41,020 bases of DNA from Comamonadaceae bacterium CD01 (GTDB lineage Bacteria > Pseudomonadota > Gammaproteobacteria > Burkholderiales > Burkholderiaceae_C). This document shows positions 16,659-28,924 of the stretch, one piece after another. The number at the start of each line of letters is the position of its first letter. The stretch's first letter is position 1. The notes under the pieces are model-generated. The model ran no database searches, was not told where the DNA came from, and was given only the letters and a program-made list of their open reading frames with translations. The translations under genes and the position numbers were made by a program. The stretch lies in the NCBI GenBank assembly GCA_002894305.1, contig PGEI01000019.1, forward strand, positions 1-41,020. The letters are read 5' to 3'.

Positions 16659-19600
16659 TCAGTTTGCATCGTCCCAGAGCTGCACGCGCACCTGCTCCTG
16701 GCACCAGCGCAGCAGCGGCCCGTGCACCTGCGGGGCGGTGTCGTGCAGTTGGCCGTCGTGCGCCAGCGCGGCGTAGTCGGGGTACAGGCGGGCCCAGTAC
16801 GGGTCGCCGCCCTCGGCCACGCCCTGGAAGCTGCCCTGATAGGCCGCCACCGCCTTGGCCTCGCCCTGGGTGAGCAGGGCCAGCGCCGTCCTCAAAGGCA
16901 GTGGCAATGGCTGGCTTTGGCCGTGGCGCCACAGCGCCAGCAGTGCGTCCAGCGCATTACGGGCCGCAGCAGCAGGCATGGGCGCGATGTGCAGGCACTG
17001 GCTGAGCCCGACGACGAGCGCGCCCGCCGTCTGCCCGCAGGCGGCGGCCACCAGGCTGCGCAGGTAATAGGGCAGCAGCCTGTCCGCGCGCGCACGCTGG
17101 TTCTTGCCGTCTTTCTCGCTCAGTTCGCGCGGATCCATGTCAAGCCACAGCGGCGCCGCTGCGGGATTCTGGGGAGCGTGCAGCAGCGTGGGCAGCCAGT
17201 CCTGCAGGCGCACGCCTGCGGCTTCGTAGTGCAGCAGCTGGCGCTCGCCCGGCTGGCTGTGGCTGCTGCGCGCCTGCTGCCAGTGCGTCAGGGCCGGTGC
17301 CAGCGTGGCCTGCAGCTGTGCCGCCTGCCGCTGGCCCACGCTGGCCAGCGGCAGGCGGCCGCTGCGCTGCAGGCGCTGCAGGTGCTGGCGCAGGCTGGCG
17401 GTGGTGAAGTCCTCGCCCGGTGGCTGGCCGTCCTGCGCGCTGGCGGCCAGCCAGTCGCTGCAGACCTGCTGCTGCAGCTCCTGCACGACCTCGAAGTTAT
17501 CCAGGCCCTGCAGTGCAAACGGCTCGTTGTCTTCCTGCGTCTCGTCCTGCGCGTCGAGGAAGACCTGCAGGCGGTGCTGGAAGAAGGCGCGTGCCGGATG
17601 GCGCAGCCAGGCTTGCAGCCGGCGCAGTGTCAGCGGCGTCTGTGGGTCGGGAGCAAAGGCGGGCAGGGCGTCGACTGGTGTCGTCTGGGCAAGGTCGGCA
17701 TCCCCGGTCTGCGCATGCGCGGCGCGCCACTCCTGCGCATGGGTGTGCAGGCCACCACCCTGTTCGAAGTAGGCGCGGCTGAAGGGCTGCAGCGGGTGGG
17801 CCGTCGTGCGCTCTGCCAGCAGGCTGTCCGGCGTGTCGCCCTGGCCGCGCCAGCCGGCGGCGAGGTAGTCGCGCAGCTGCGCCACCAGCACCGACGGCGG
17901 CTGCTCGCTGTTGTCCCGCGCCAGGCGGCCGGTCCAACTGACGTAGAGCGTGCGCCGCGCCGACAACAGAGCATCCAGCATCAGCTGGCGGTCGTCGTCG
18001 CGGCGGGCGCGGTCGCCGGGGCGGTATTGGCCGCGTTCCTGCATCAGGTCGAAGTCGCTGCGCTGGCTGCGCCGCGGGTAGTCGCCTTCGTTCATGCCGA
18101 CCAGGCAGACGACCTCGAACGGAATGGCGCGCATCGGCATCAGCGTGCAGAAAGTCACGCCGCCGGCGCGAAAGCGTTGCGCCAGCGAGGGCTGGGCCAG
18201 CGCGTCCAGCCAGGCCGATTGCGCGACGGCCAGCGCAATGGGCTCGTCAAACCCCGCCTGCTCGCAGTCCTGCAGCCAGCGAAAGAGCGCGTCGCCCAGC
18301 AGTCCCAGCAGCGCGCGGTCGGTCTCGCTGCGCGCAAGCACCAGCTGCGCCAGCAGCGCGCGCAGGCGGTCGGCCCATTGCTGCGGCGTGGCCGGCTGCA
18401 GGCTTTGCTGCCACCAGCGCTGCAGCATGTCCAGCAGCGTAGCCAGCGCACCGGCCAGCTCGGCATCGAGCCCGCCAACCTCGTCGTAGGGCTCGATGCC
18501 CTGCCAGGCGGGCGACTGCTGCTGGCCCCGCGCGTCGGCTACGCCCTCGCCACCGCTGGCGTAGCCCAGCAGCATGCGGCGCAGACCGAAGCCGGCGCTG
18601 TTGGCGTCGCCGCAGGCGGCCAGGTCGAGCTGGGCGCGCTGGGCGCTGCCCAGGCCCCAGCGGATGCCGGCGCCGCTCATCCAGCGGGTGAGCAGCGGCA
18701 GGTCGGCCTCGTCCAGCCCCAGGCGTGCGGCCACGGCCGGCACCTGCAGCAGGTCGCACAGCTCGGACAGGTGCACGCGCTGGCTGGGCAGTCGTAGCAG
18801 CCATTGCAGCGCGGCCACCAGCGGGCTGGCGGCGCGCGCGCCCAGGTCGGCAATGTCGAACGGAATGTGGCGCGCATCCTGGCGCGGATATTGGCCGAAC
18901 ACCGCGCGGATCGACGCGGCCGCCTGCTGCACGTCGGGCAGCATGACGACGATGTCGCGCGGCTGCAGCGGCGCCTGGCCGGCGGCGGGCGGCGCGGCCA
19001 GCAGATCCAGCAGCTGGTCGTGCAGCACCTCCAGCTCGCGCACCAGGCTGTGCGCGCTGTGAAAGACGATGGAGCGGTCGCCTGCCGGCACGTGGTGGCC
19101 GGGCAGCAGGCTGCGCGGGTGCTCGGCCAGTGGCAGCAGGTCGCGGATGCTGCGCTGCACCTGCTCGAGCAGCAGGCCGTCGCTGGCGGGCGTGTCGTCG
19201 TACAGGTCGACGCGCGGCCAATCCAGCTCGGCGGCCGTCTGCAGCGTGGTATCGAAGGCGTCGAGCTGGCGGATGGTGTCGCGGCACTGGCGGCCCCAGG
19301 CGGACAGCAGCGGGTGGGCGTGCAGGTGCATGGCCTGTAGCGGCACGCCTGCCAGCGGCGCGCCGCCGCGGTCGGGGTGGCGCTGGCGCTGCTGGCGCAG
19401 CAGATCGCGCCCGTCGATGGCGTCGGCCCAGTGGTAGCGGCTGGGGTTGTGCACCGCCAGCACGATCTGGCTGTGCCCGGCCAGCGCCGCCAACAGCTGC
19501 AGCAGCGACAGCGGCATGTGGCTGAGCCCGAACACGACGACGCGCCGCGCCACTGGCTGCTGCGCCGGTGTGCCCGAGGCCAGGTGCTGCAGCGCCCGCG

Positions 19601-20213
19601 CATGCACCGCGGCGCGCGTGCCGGCGCGCTCGGCGGGGCTGAGTTCGGCCAGCAGCGCTTGCCACAGCGCGCACTGCCACTGCTGCTGCGCGGGCAGCGG
19701 CGCGTCGGGCTGGCCGGGCTGGGTCAGCACGGCCAGCCCCTGGGCCCAGGCGTCCAGCCAGTCGCCGCGGTAGATCTGGTACTGGTCGAACAGGTCGGCC
19801 AGGCGCCGCGCCAGCTGCAGGCGCCGCTCGGGCTCGTCGCCCTGCAGGTAGCGCTGCAGCGGCGCGTAGACGGGCTGACCCACGACCTGGGGCAGCAGTT
19901 GCATCAATCGCCACAGCAGCGCGGACTTGTCCAGCGCCGAATGGTGGGGCACGGCGCGCGGGCCCAGGACCTGGCGGTAGCTGGCCCAGGCAAAGCGCGC
20001 GGGCAGCTCCAGCCGCACGGCGGCGCACACGCCCTGATGCTGGGCCAGCTGCATCTTGAGCCACTCGGCCATGCCGTTGCTTTGCACCAGCACCACCTCG
20101 CTCTCCAGCGGCGCCAGCGGGTGGGCGGCCAGCCACGCGGCCATGGTGTCGGCCAGCGCGTCGGTGCGGTTGCTGTGCAGGGCGATCAGGCCCGGGGGGC
20201 AGTCAGGAATCAC
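16659..20213 (-). CDS. recC: RecC subunit of exodeoxyribonuclease V
   Basis: RecC is the Chi-recognising, strand-splitting subunit of the RecBCD helicase-nuclease that processes double-strand breaks. The product is about 1184 residues, near the usual 1100-1150. The N-terminus LIALHSNRTDALADTMAAWL and the later VQSNGMAEWLKMQLA are the family's opening motifs. The inactive helicase-like core follows, with ARHIPFDIADLGAR and FCTLMPMRAIPFEVVCLVGMNEGDYPR. The C-terminus resembles the nuclease-like domain of RecC. The start is unsure: GTG at 20213 puts the conserved opening near the N-terminus, but TTG at 20243 is possible. RecB and RecD are absent here, unlike the common recC-recB-recD cluster. 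ETF-QO follows instead, so their genes must lie elsewhere or be missing. Confidence 0.93.
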   Translation of the reverse strand: MIPDCPPGLIALHSNRTDALADTMAAWLAAHPLAPLESEVVLVQSNGMAEWLKMQLAQHQGVCAAVRLELPARFAWASYRQVLGPRAVPHHSALDKSALLWRLMQLLPQVVGQPVYAPLQRYLQGDEPERRLQLARRLADLFDQYQIYRGDWLDAWAQGLAVLTQPGQPDAPLPAQQQWQCALWQALLAELSPAERAGTRAAVHARALQHLASGTPAQQPVARRVVVFGLSHMPLSLLQLLAALAGHSQIVLAVHNPSRYHWADAIDGRDLLRQQRQRHPDRGGAPLAGVPLQAMHLHAHPLLSAWGRQCRDTIRQLDAFDTTLQTAAELDWPRVDLYDDTPASDGLLLEQVQRSIRDLLPLAEHPRSLLPGHHVPAGDRSIVFHSAHSLVRELEVLHDQLLDLLAAPPAAGQAPLQPRDIVVMLPDVQQAAASIRAVFGQYPRQDARHIPFDIADLGARAASPLVAALQWLLRLPSQRVHLSELCDLLQVPAVAARLGLDEADLPLLTRWMSGAGIRWGLGSAQRAQLDLAACGDANSAGFGLRRMLLGYASGGEGVADARGQQQSPAWQGIEPYDEVGGLDAELAGALATLLDMLQRWWQQSLQPATPQQWADRLRALLAQLVLARSETDRALLGLLGDALFRWLQDCEQAGFDEPIALAVAQSAWLDALAQPSLAQRFRAGGVTFCTLMPMRAIPFEVVCLVGMNEGDYPRRSQRSDFDLMQERGQYRPGDRARRDDDRQLMLDALLSARRTLYVSWTGRLARDNSEQPPSVLVAQLRDYLAAGWRGQGDTPDSLLAERTTAHPLQPFSRAYFEQGGGLHTHAQEWRAAHAQTGDADLAQTTPVDALPAFAPDPQTPLTLRRLQAWLRHPARAFFQHRLQVFLDAQDETQEDNEPFALQGLDNFEVVQELQQQVCSDWLAASAQDGQPPGEDFTTASLRQHLQRLQRSGRLPLASVGQRQAAQLQATLAPALTHWQQARSSHSQPGERQLLHYEAAGVRLQDWLPTLLHAPQNPAAAPLWLDMDPRELSEKDGKNQRARADRLLPYYLRSLVAAACGQTAGALVVGLSQCLHIAPMPAAAARNALDALLALWRHGQSQPLPLPLRTALALLTQGEAKAVAAYQGSFQGVAEGGDPYWARLYPDYAALAHDGQLHDTAPQVHGPLLRWCQEQVRVQLWDDAN

Positions 20214-20275
20214 GGCAGGCGTTGGATGGTGGCAAAACCGCAACCATAGCGCGCCACGCGCCTCTGCCGAGCAAA

Positions 20276-20911
20276 TTACGCCGCGGCTTGCAGCCCTTGC
20301 GCGAAATGGGCCTGGACGGCCCGCGCCGCCGCCTGGCCGTCGCGCGCGCGCAGCGCGGCCATGATGCTCGCGTGCTCGGCCAGCGAGTCGGCGATACGCC
20401 CCTGCTTGAACAGCGAGTGGTGGCGGTTGAGCTTCATGACCTTGCGCAGGTCGGCCACCAGCTGGTTGCGCCAGCGGTTGTCCGCCAGCTCCAGGATGCG
20501 CATGTGAAAGCGTTCGTTGAGGGCAAAAAAGCGCTCGCGCTCACCGGTCGCGCCGGCCAGTTCGTCGTGCAGCGCCTGCAGCTGCGCAAGCTCGGCGTCA
20601 TTGGCCTGGCGCGCGACCACGGCGGCCGCGTCGCTCTCCAGCAGCGCCAGCAGGTGGTAGACGTCGCGCAAGTCCTTGTCGCTGACCTCGGTGACGTAGG
20701 CGCCGCGGCGCACCTTCATCGTCACCAGTCCCTCGGCCGCCAGCACCTTGAGCGCTTCGCGCAGCGGCGTGCGGCTGATGCCCAGCTCCTCGGCAATCTT
20801 CAGCTCGTCGATCCAGCTCCCCGGCTCCAGCTCGCGCTGGAAAATGCGCTGGCGCAGCTGCTCTGCAACCTGCACATACAGCGCCTTGGGAGTCAGGAGG
20901 GCTTGGGACAT
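20276..20911 (-). CDS. GntR-family (FCD) transcriptional regulator of the propionate genes
   Basis: A 211-residue regulator of the FadR/FCD type. The N-terminal winged helix-turn-helix spans about 8-75: VAEQLRQRIFQRELEPGSWI, then IAEELGISRTPLREALKVLAAEGLV and RRGAYVTEV. The C-terminal FCD helical domain includes NERFHMRILELADN and LAEHASIMAAL, whose His residues are expected metal or ligand contacts. Start at the ATG at 20911; an upstream in-frame extension would cross the promoter. It is divergent from mcm with 121 bases between starts. A shared AT-rich motif here and at prpE makes it the likely regulator of propionate use. The effector, perhaps a propionate-derived metabolite, is not known. 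Confidence 0.93.
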   Translation of the reverse strand: MSQALLTPKALYVQVAEQLRQRIFQRELEPGSWIDELKIAEELGISRTPLREALKVLAAEGLVTMKVRRGAYVTEVSDKDLRDVYHLLALLESDAAAVVARQANDAELAQLQALHDELAGATGERERFFALNERFHMRILELADNRWRNQLVADLRKVMKLNRHHSLFKQGRIADSLAEHASIMAALRARDGQAAARAVQAHFAQGLQAAA

Positions 20912-20931
20912 GGGGCAAATGTAGCGCAATT

Positions 20932-20961
20932 TTGAATTAATAATTACAGATCGGGTAAACT
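20932..20961 (+). promoter_or_regulatory. Probable mcm promoter with embedded operator-like motif
   Basis: TTGAAT (20932-20937), an 18-base spacer and TAAACT (20956-20961) form a fair sigma-70 promoter facing mcm. The motif GAATTAATAATTAC (20934-20947) sits in the spacer. Its reverse complement GTAATTATTAATTC matches the site before prpE at 12 of 14 bases. Binding there would block RNA polymerase, which fits repression by the divergent GntR protein. Confidence 0.6.
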
Positions 20962-21032
20962 CCGATGGTTTGTGCGGCGCAGCACCTGTGCGTCGCATTT
21001 TTTGCCGCATTTTTGCCCAAGCGCTCCCAGCC

Positions 21033-23189
<2,157 letters not shown>

Positions 23190-23200
23190 TTTCGCAATTT

Positions 23201-23223
23201 GAAATACAGTAATACGGTATTTC
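23201..23223 (+). promoter_or_regulatory. Inverted repeat before the antitoxin-like gene, likely its operator
   Basis: Arms GAAATAC and GTATTTC are perfect complements with a 9-base spacer containing TAATAC, a possible -10 box. The repeat lies between the mcm stop and the AAGGAG ribosome site (23225-23230). This is the usual place for autoregulation by a ribbon-helix-helix antitoxin. Confidence 0.65.
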
Positions 23224-23236
23224 GAAGGAGCGCATC

Positions 23237-23578
23237 ATGGCCGTATCCGTTCGCATGGATCCCTTGCTGGAAAAAGAGCTGGAGCAGGCTGCCCGGCGCC
23301 AGGGGGTGACCAAGTCGCAATTCATCATTGCCGCGGTGGAGCGTGCGCTGGGGCGCAAAGACCCGGCGCAGCTCTACCACCAGGTGATGGAGGAGGCGGT
23401 GCAATACCGCCTTGCGGATGGCGACGCGGGCGCGCCGCAGCCGCTCAGCACCAGCGAGCGCCTGCGCGGCAAGCTGCAGGAGCAACGCCAGGCCCACACG
23501 CGTGATTGGCTGGCCTACCAGGATGCCCGCAAGAAAGGCGTGGCCTGGGTGCCTGACGACGAGGACGCAGCGCCGTGA
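23237..23578 (+). CDS. Ribbon-helix-helix protein, probable antitoxin
   Basis: A 113-residue protein with an N-terminal CopG/Arc-type ribbon-helix-helix domain (about residues 1-45): AVSVRMDPLLEKELEQAARR forms the strand and helix, then GVTKSQFIIAAVERALG. The longer C-terminal part (about 60-113), rich in charged residues, would bind the toxin. An excellent AAGGAG precedes the ATG at 23237. Its stop overlaps the start of a PIN-domain gene by 4 bases (GTGA). This is the typical layout of a VapBC-type pair, although most VapB proteins carry other DNA-binding folds. It would repress its own promoter through the repeat at 23201-23223. Confidence 0.85.
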   Translation: MAVSVRMDPLLEKELEQAARRQGVTKSQFIIAAVERALGRKDPAQLYHQVMEEAVQYRLADGDAGAPQPLSTSERLRGKLQEQRQAHTRDWLAYQDARKKGVAWVPDDEDAAP

Positions 23579-23991
23579 ACGTGGCCTTGCTTGACACCGG
23601 CCCGCTGGTGGCGCTGTTCGATACCGAGGACATCGCGCACCCGCACTACCGCGCCTTGCTCGTGGGTCAGCCGTCAGGCTGGCATCTGACGACCACCTGG
23701 CCTTGCGTGGCGGAGGCGTCGCATTTTTTGCCCTCGGCGGCGCGCTGGAAAATGCTGCGCTGGGTGGAGCAAGGCGGCGTGAGCGTCTTTCCCTTCGATC
23801 CCGGTCACCTGGATGACATGCTGGTGCTGATGCACAAGTACACAGACAGCCGACGCACGCAGATGGACTTTGCCGACGCCACGCTGGTCTGGGCGGCGCA
23901 GGAGATGGGCGTCACGCAGATCTGGACCACCGACGTGCGCGACTTTTACCGCTACCGCCTGTCAGATGGCAGGGGCTTTGAAATTCTGTAA
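23575..23991 (+). CDS. PIN-domain protein, probable ribonuclease toxin
   Basis: A 138-residue PIN-domain protein, probably an Mg2+-dependent RNase that would be neutralised by the ribbon-helix-helix partner. The acidic residues expected in the active site are all present: Asp7 in LLDTGPLVAL, Glu47, Asp98 and Asp101 in the MDFADATLVW motif, and Asp120 in TTDVRDF. The start is GTG at 23575, overlapping the partner's stop, so translation is coupled. meaB begins only 6 bases after its stop codon, so the pair is embedded in the mcm-meaB transcript. The target RNA is unknown; toxicity has not been shown. Confidence 0.85.
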   Translation: MNVALLDTGPLVALFDTEDIAHPHYRALLVGQPSGWHLTTTWPCVAEASHFLPSAARWKMLRWVEQGGVSVFPFDPGHLDDMLVLMHKYTDSRRTQMDFADATLVWAAQEMGVTQIWTTDVRDFYRYRLSDGRGFEIL

Positions 23992-23997
23992 TTCGGC

Positions 23998-25059
23998 ATG
24001 ACACCCCATTCCCTGCTCGACGCCATTCTTCGCGGCGCGCCCCCGGTGCGCCGCCGCGCCATGGCCAAGGCCATCACGCTGCTGGAATCCACCCGCGCCG
24101 ATCACCGCGTCCAGGCCGATGCGCTGCTCACCGCGCTGCTGCCGTATACCGGCCGCGCGCTGCGCCTGGGCATCAGCGGCGTGCCCGGCGTGGGCAAGTC
24201 CACCTTCATCGAGGCGCTGGGCCTGCACCTGATCGGACAGGGCCTGAAGGTGGCGGTGCTGGCCATCGACCCCTCGTCCAGCGTCACCGGCGGCTCCATC
24301 CTGGGCGACAAGACGCGCATGGAGCAACTCTCGATGCAGGAGGCCGCCTACATCCGCCCCAGCCCCAGCGGCGGCACGCTGGGCGGGGTGGCCGAGAAGA
24401 CGCGCGAAGCCATGCTGGTCTGCGAGGCCGCGGGCTACGACGTGGTCATCGTCGAGACTGTCGGCGTGGGCCAGAGCGAGACCGCGGTGCACGGCATGAC
24501 CGACATGTTCTGCGTGCTGCAGCTGCCCAACGCGGGCGACGACCTGCAGGCCATCAAGAAGGGCGTGATGGAGCTCGCTGACCTGGTCGTGATCAACAAG
24601 GCCGACATCGACCCCAACGCCGCCACGCGCGCCCAGGCGCAGATCACCTCCAGCCTGCGCCTGCTGGGCTTTCACGGCAACCCGGAGCGCGATCCGCACG
24701 ACGGCGAGCTGTGGAACCCCAAGGTGCTGCAGATCAGCGCGCTGCAGCACCAGGGCGTGGACGGCTTCTGGGCGGCAGTGTGCGACTACCGCCGGCTGCA
24801 AACCGCCAACGGGCGGCTGTCGCTGCGCCGCGAGCGCCAGGCGCTGGCCTGGATGTGGGAGCGCATCGACTTCGGCCTGAAACAGGCTTTTCGCGCGCAC
24901 CCGCAGGTGCGGGCGCTGCTGCCGCAGCTGCAGGCCGACGTGGCGCAGGGCCGCATTGCAGCGTCGACCGCGGCGCGCCAGCTGCTGGCGGCGCAGGCCG
25001 GCGGCGCCCCCGCCGTTGCCCACGCAACCGAGACGGCCGCGCCGCAGCCGGCCCTTTGA
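23998..25059 (+). CDS. meaB: MeaB GTPase, methylmalonyl-CoA mutase chaperone
   Basis: A SIMIBI-class G3E-type GTPase that protects methylmalonyl-CoA mutase from inactivation and gates cofactor loading. It has 353 residues. The P-loop is GVPGVGKST (61-69), followed by VAVLAIDPSSSVTGGSILGDKTRM, the family signature, ETVGVGQSE (switch II), and the guanine motif NKAD (200-203). The C-terminal helices would form the dimer arm. The ATG at 23998 has no ribosome site and lies 6 bases after the PIN gene, so translation is probably coupled to it. The name ArgK, used in older annotation, is misleading. Its place next to mcm supports the role. Confidence 0.97.
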   Translation: MTPHSLLDAILRGAPPVRRRAMAKAITLLESTRADHRVQADALLTALLPYTGRALRLGISGVPGVGKSTFIEALGLHLIGQGLKVAVLAIDPSSSVTGGSILGDKTRMEQLSMQEAAYIRPSPSGGTLGGVAEKTREAMLVCEAAGYDVVIVETVGVGQSETAVHGMTDMFCVLQLPNAGDDLQAIKKGVMELADLVVINKADIDPNAATRAQAQITSSLRLLGFHGNPERDPHDGELWNPKVLQISALQHQGVDGFWAAVCDYRRLQTANGRLSLRRERQALAWMWERIDFGLKQAFRAHPQVRALLPQLQADVAQGRIAASTAARQLLAAQAGGAPAVAHATETAAPQPAL

Positions 25060-25125
25060 ATCACTGCCGCACCGCGGCAACGCAGACCTCCTGAATACCA
25101 ACCGCATACCAACCAAGGACCAACC

Positions 25126-26658
<1,533 letters not shown>

Positions 26659-26690
26659 TTACCGCGTAACGCTTTGGAGAAAACAAAACC

Positions 26691-26807
26691 ATGTTCATAA
26701 AAATTCTGATTGCCAATCGCGGTGAAAACGGCCGCATGGCGGACGTTTCAACAAATTGCCTGCCGCAGCCTGCGCAGCGGGCTGCTATACGCAACCACAA
26801 CGCTTAA
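26691..26807 (+). pseudogene. Short frame copying the first 12 residues of PccA
   Basis: A 38-codon frame, ATG at 26691 to TAA at 26805-26807, beginning MFIKILIANRGE. True PccA begins MFTKILIANRGE 128 bases later. The two 36-base stretches differ mainly at third codon positions. After residue 12 the frame turns into unrelated sequence that ends just at the ribosome site of pccA (TAAGGAG). It has its own GGAG about 12 bases upstream. It may be the remnant of another biotin carboxylase gene, or a leader peptide coupled to pccA. The part at 26765-26785 forms a hairpin (GCAGCC/GGCTGC). Confidence 0.7.
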
Positions 26808-26818
26808 GGAGCCTGCGA

Positions 26819-28867
26819 ATGTTTACCAAAATCCTGATCGCGAACCGGGGCGAGATTGCGTGTAGGGTAATTGCAACGGCCCAGAAAATGGGCATCAAGA
26901 CCGTCGCGGTTTATTCCGATGCCGACAAGGATGCCCGCCACGTCAAGCTGGCCGACGAGGCGGTGCACATTGGCGCGCCGCCCAGCCGCGAGTCCTACCT
27001 GGTGGCCGACCGCATCATTGCCGCGGCCAAGCAGACGGGCGCGCAGGCCATCCACCCGGGCTACGGCTTTCTGTCGGAAAACGAGGCCTTTGCCAAACGC
27101 GTGGAGGAGGAAGGCCTTGCCTTCATCGGCCCCAAGCATTATTCGATTGCTGCGATGGGCGACAAGATCGCCTCCAAGAAGCTGGCCCAGGAGGCGGGCG
27201 TGAGCTGCATCCCCGGCTACAACGAAGCGATCGAAACGCCCGAGCACGCGGTCGAGATCGCCAAGGGCATTGGCTATCCCGTGATGATCAAGGCGTCGGC
27301 CGGCGGCGGGGGCAAGGGCCTGCGCGTGGCCTTCAACGACAAAGAGGCGCACGAGGGCTTTACCTCGTGCCGCAACGAGGCACGCAACAGCTTTGGCGAC
27401 GACCGCGTGTTCATCGAGAAGTTCGTGCAGGAGCCGCGCCACATCGAGATCCAGGTGCTGGGCGACTCCTTCGGCAACGTGGTCTACCTGAACGAGCGCG
27501 AATGCTCGATCCAGCGCCGCCACCAGAAGGTGATCGAGGAGGCGCCGTCGCCCTTCATCAGCGACGCCACGCGCAAGGCCATGGGCGAGCAGGCGGTGCA
27601 GCTGGCCAAGGCGGTCAAGTACCAGAGCGCGGGCACGGTGGAGTTCGTCGTCGGCAAGGATCAGGATTTCTACTTCCTGGAAATGAACACCCGCCTGCAG
27701 GTCGAACACCCGGTGACCGAGTGCATCACCGGCCTGGACCTGGTCGAGCTGATGATCCGCGTGGCCGCAGGCCAGAAGCTGCCAATCGCCCAGCAGGACG
27801 TCAAGCGCGAGGGCTGGGCCATCGAGTGCCGCATCAACGCAGAAGACCCGTTTCGCAATTTCCTGCCGTCCACCGGCCGCCTGGTGCGCTTTGCGCCGCC
27901 GCCGCAGACCATGTTCCAGGCCGAGCCCGAGAAGAAGTACGGCGTGCGTGTGGACACCGGCGTGTACGAGGGCGGCGAGATCCCGATGTTCTATGACTCG
28001 ATGATCGCCAAGCTCATCGTGCATGGCGTGGATCGCAACGACGCGATTACCAAGATGCGCGCCGCGCTCAACGGCTTTGCGATCCGCGGCATCAGCAGCA
28101 GTATTCCGTTCCAGGCGGCGCTGCTGGCGCACCCGGACTTCGTCAACGGCAACTTCAACACCGGCTTCATCGCCGAGCACTATTCCCACGGCTTCGTCGC
28201 CGAGGACGTGCCGCACGAAGACCCCGACTTCCTCATCGCGCTGGCCGCCTACATGCACCGCCGCTACCGCGCGCGCGCCACGGGCATCAGCGGCCAGCTG
28301 TCCGGCCACGAGGTGCAGGTGGGCGAGGAATTCGTCGTCGTGTCGCTGGGCCATGAGGGCCGCCACCAGTACTACCCGCTGTCGGTGACTGACTTCGAGA
28401 GCGACTCGGGCTCGAGCATCGTGCATTTGAACGGCAAGGATTACCGCATCAGCAGCACCGCCCACCTGGGCAGCATCCGCATCCAGGGAGCGTGCAACGG
28501 CCAGGGCTTTACCGCGCAGATCGAGCGCGGCCTGCCCAAGAACCCGCTGGCGCTGCGCGTCATGCACAACGGCACGCAGGTCGATACGCTGGTGCTCACA
28601 CCGCGGCGCGCCGAACTGTTCAAGCTCATGCCCTACAAGGCGCCGCCAGATATGTCCAAGTTCCTGCTCTCGCCCATGCCCGGCCTGCTGGTCGACGTGG
28701 CGGTTCAGCCGGGGCAGAAGGTGCAGGCAGGCGAGAAGCTGGCCGTGATCGAGGCAATGAAGATGGAGAACATCCTCTTTGCCGCGCAGGATGGCGTGGT
28801 CGGCAAGATTGCCGCGGGCAAGGGCGATTCGCTGGCCGTCGACGAGGTCATTCTCGAATTCGAATGA
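26819..28867 (+). CDS. pccA: Propionyl-CoA carboxylase alpha chain (biotin carboxylase/carrier)
   Basis: Biotin carboxylase fused to a biotin carrier domain, 682 residues from the ATG at 26819. Biotin carboxylase features: MFTKILIANRGEIACRVI, the ATP-grasp glycine-rich loop KASAGGGGKGLRVAF, and EMNTRLQVEHPVTE with the catalytic Glu and Arg. A PCC-type linker domain follows at about 500-600. The C-terminal biotinyl domain has EAMKMEN with biotin at Lys648. A strong AAGGAG lies before the start, directly at the stop of the PccA-like short frame. It works with PccB, just upstream. A biotin ligase gene is not in the window. Confidence 0.97.
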   Translation: MFTKILIANRGEIACRVIATAQKMGIKTVAVYSDADKDARHVKLADEAVHIGAPPSRESYLVADRIIAAAKQTGAQAIHPGYGFLSENEAFAKRVEEEGLAFIGPKHYSIAAMGDKIASKKLAQEAGVSCIPGYNEAIETPEHAVEIAKGIGYPVMIKASAGGGGKGLRVAFNDKEAHEGFTSCRNEARNSFGDDRVFIEKFVQEPRHIEIQVLGDSFGNVVYLNERECSIQRRHQKVIEEAPSPFISDATRKAMGEQAVQLAKAVKYQSAGTVEFVVGKDQDFYFLEMNTRLQVEHPVTECITGLDLVELMIRVAAGQKLPIAQQDVKREGWAIECRINAEDPFRNFLPSTGRLVRFAPPPQTMFQAEPEKKYGVRVDTGVYEGGEIPMFYDSMIAKLIVHGVDRNDAITKMRAALNGFAIRGISSSIPFQAALLAHPDFVNGNFNTGFIAEHYSHGFVAEDVPHEDPDFLIALAAYMHRRYRARATGISGQLSGHEVQVGEEFVVVSLGHEGRHQYYPLSVTDFESDSGSSIVHLNGKDYRISSTAHLGSIRIQGACNGQGFTAQIERGLPKNPLALRVMHNGTQVDTLVLTPRRAELFKLMPYKAPPDMSKFLLSPMPGLLVDVAVQPGQKVQAGEKLAVIEAMKMENILFAAQDGVVGKIAAGKGDSLAVDEVILEFE

Positions 28868-28924
28868 AACACCGTCGCGCGCGGGGCACGAATCCGCTGG
28901 CGCGCGGCTTCAACGGAGCAAAAC

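Noticed and set aside
14187-18797. A very long open frame (over 1500 codons) on the plus strand
   Set aside because: It runs opposite to ETF-QO and recC, is rich in Ala/Gly/Gln/Arg/His without any domain, and reflects codon bias in GC-rich DNA.
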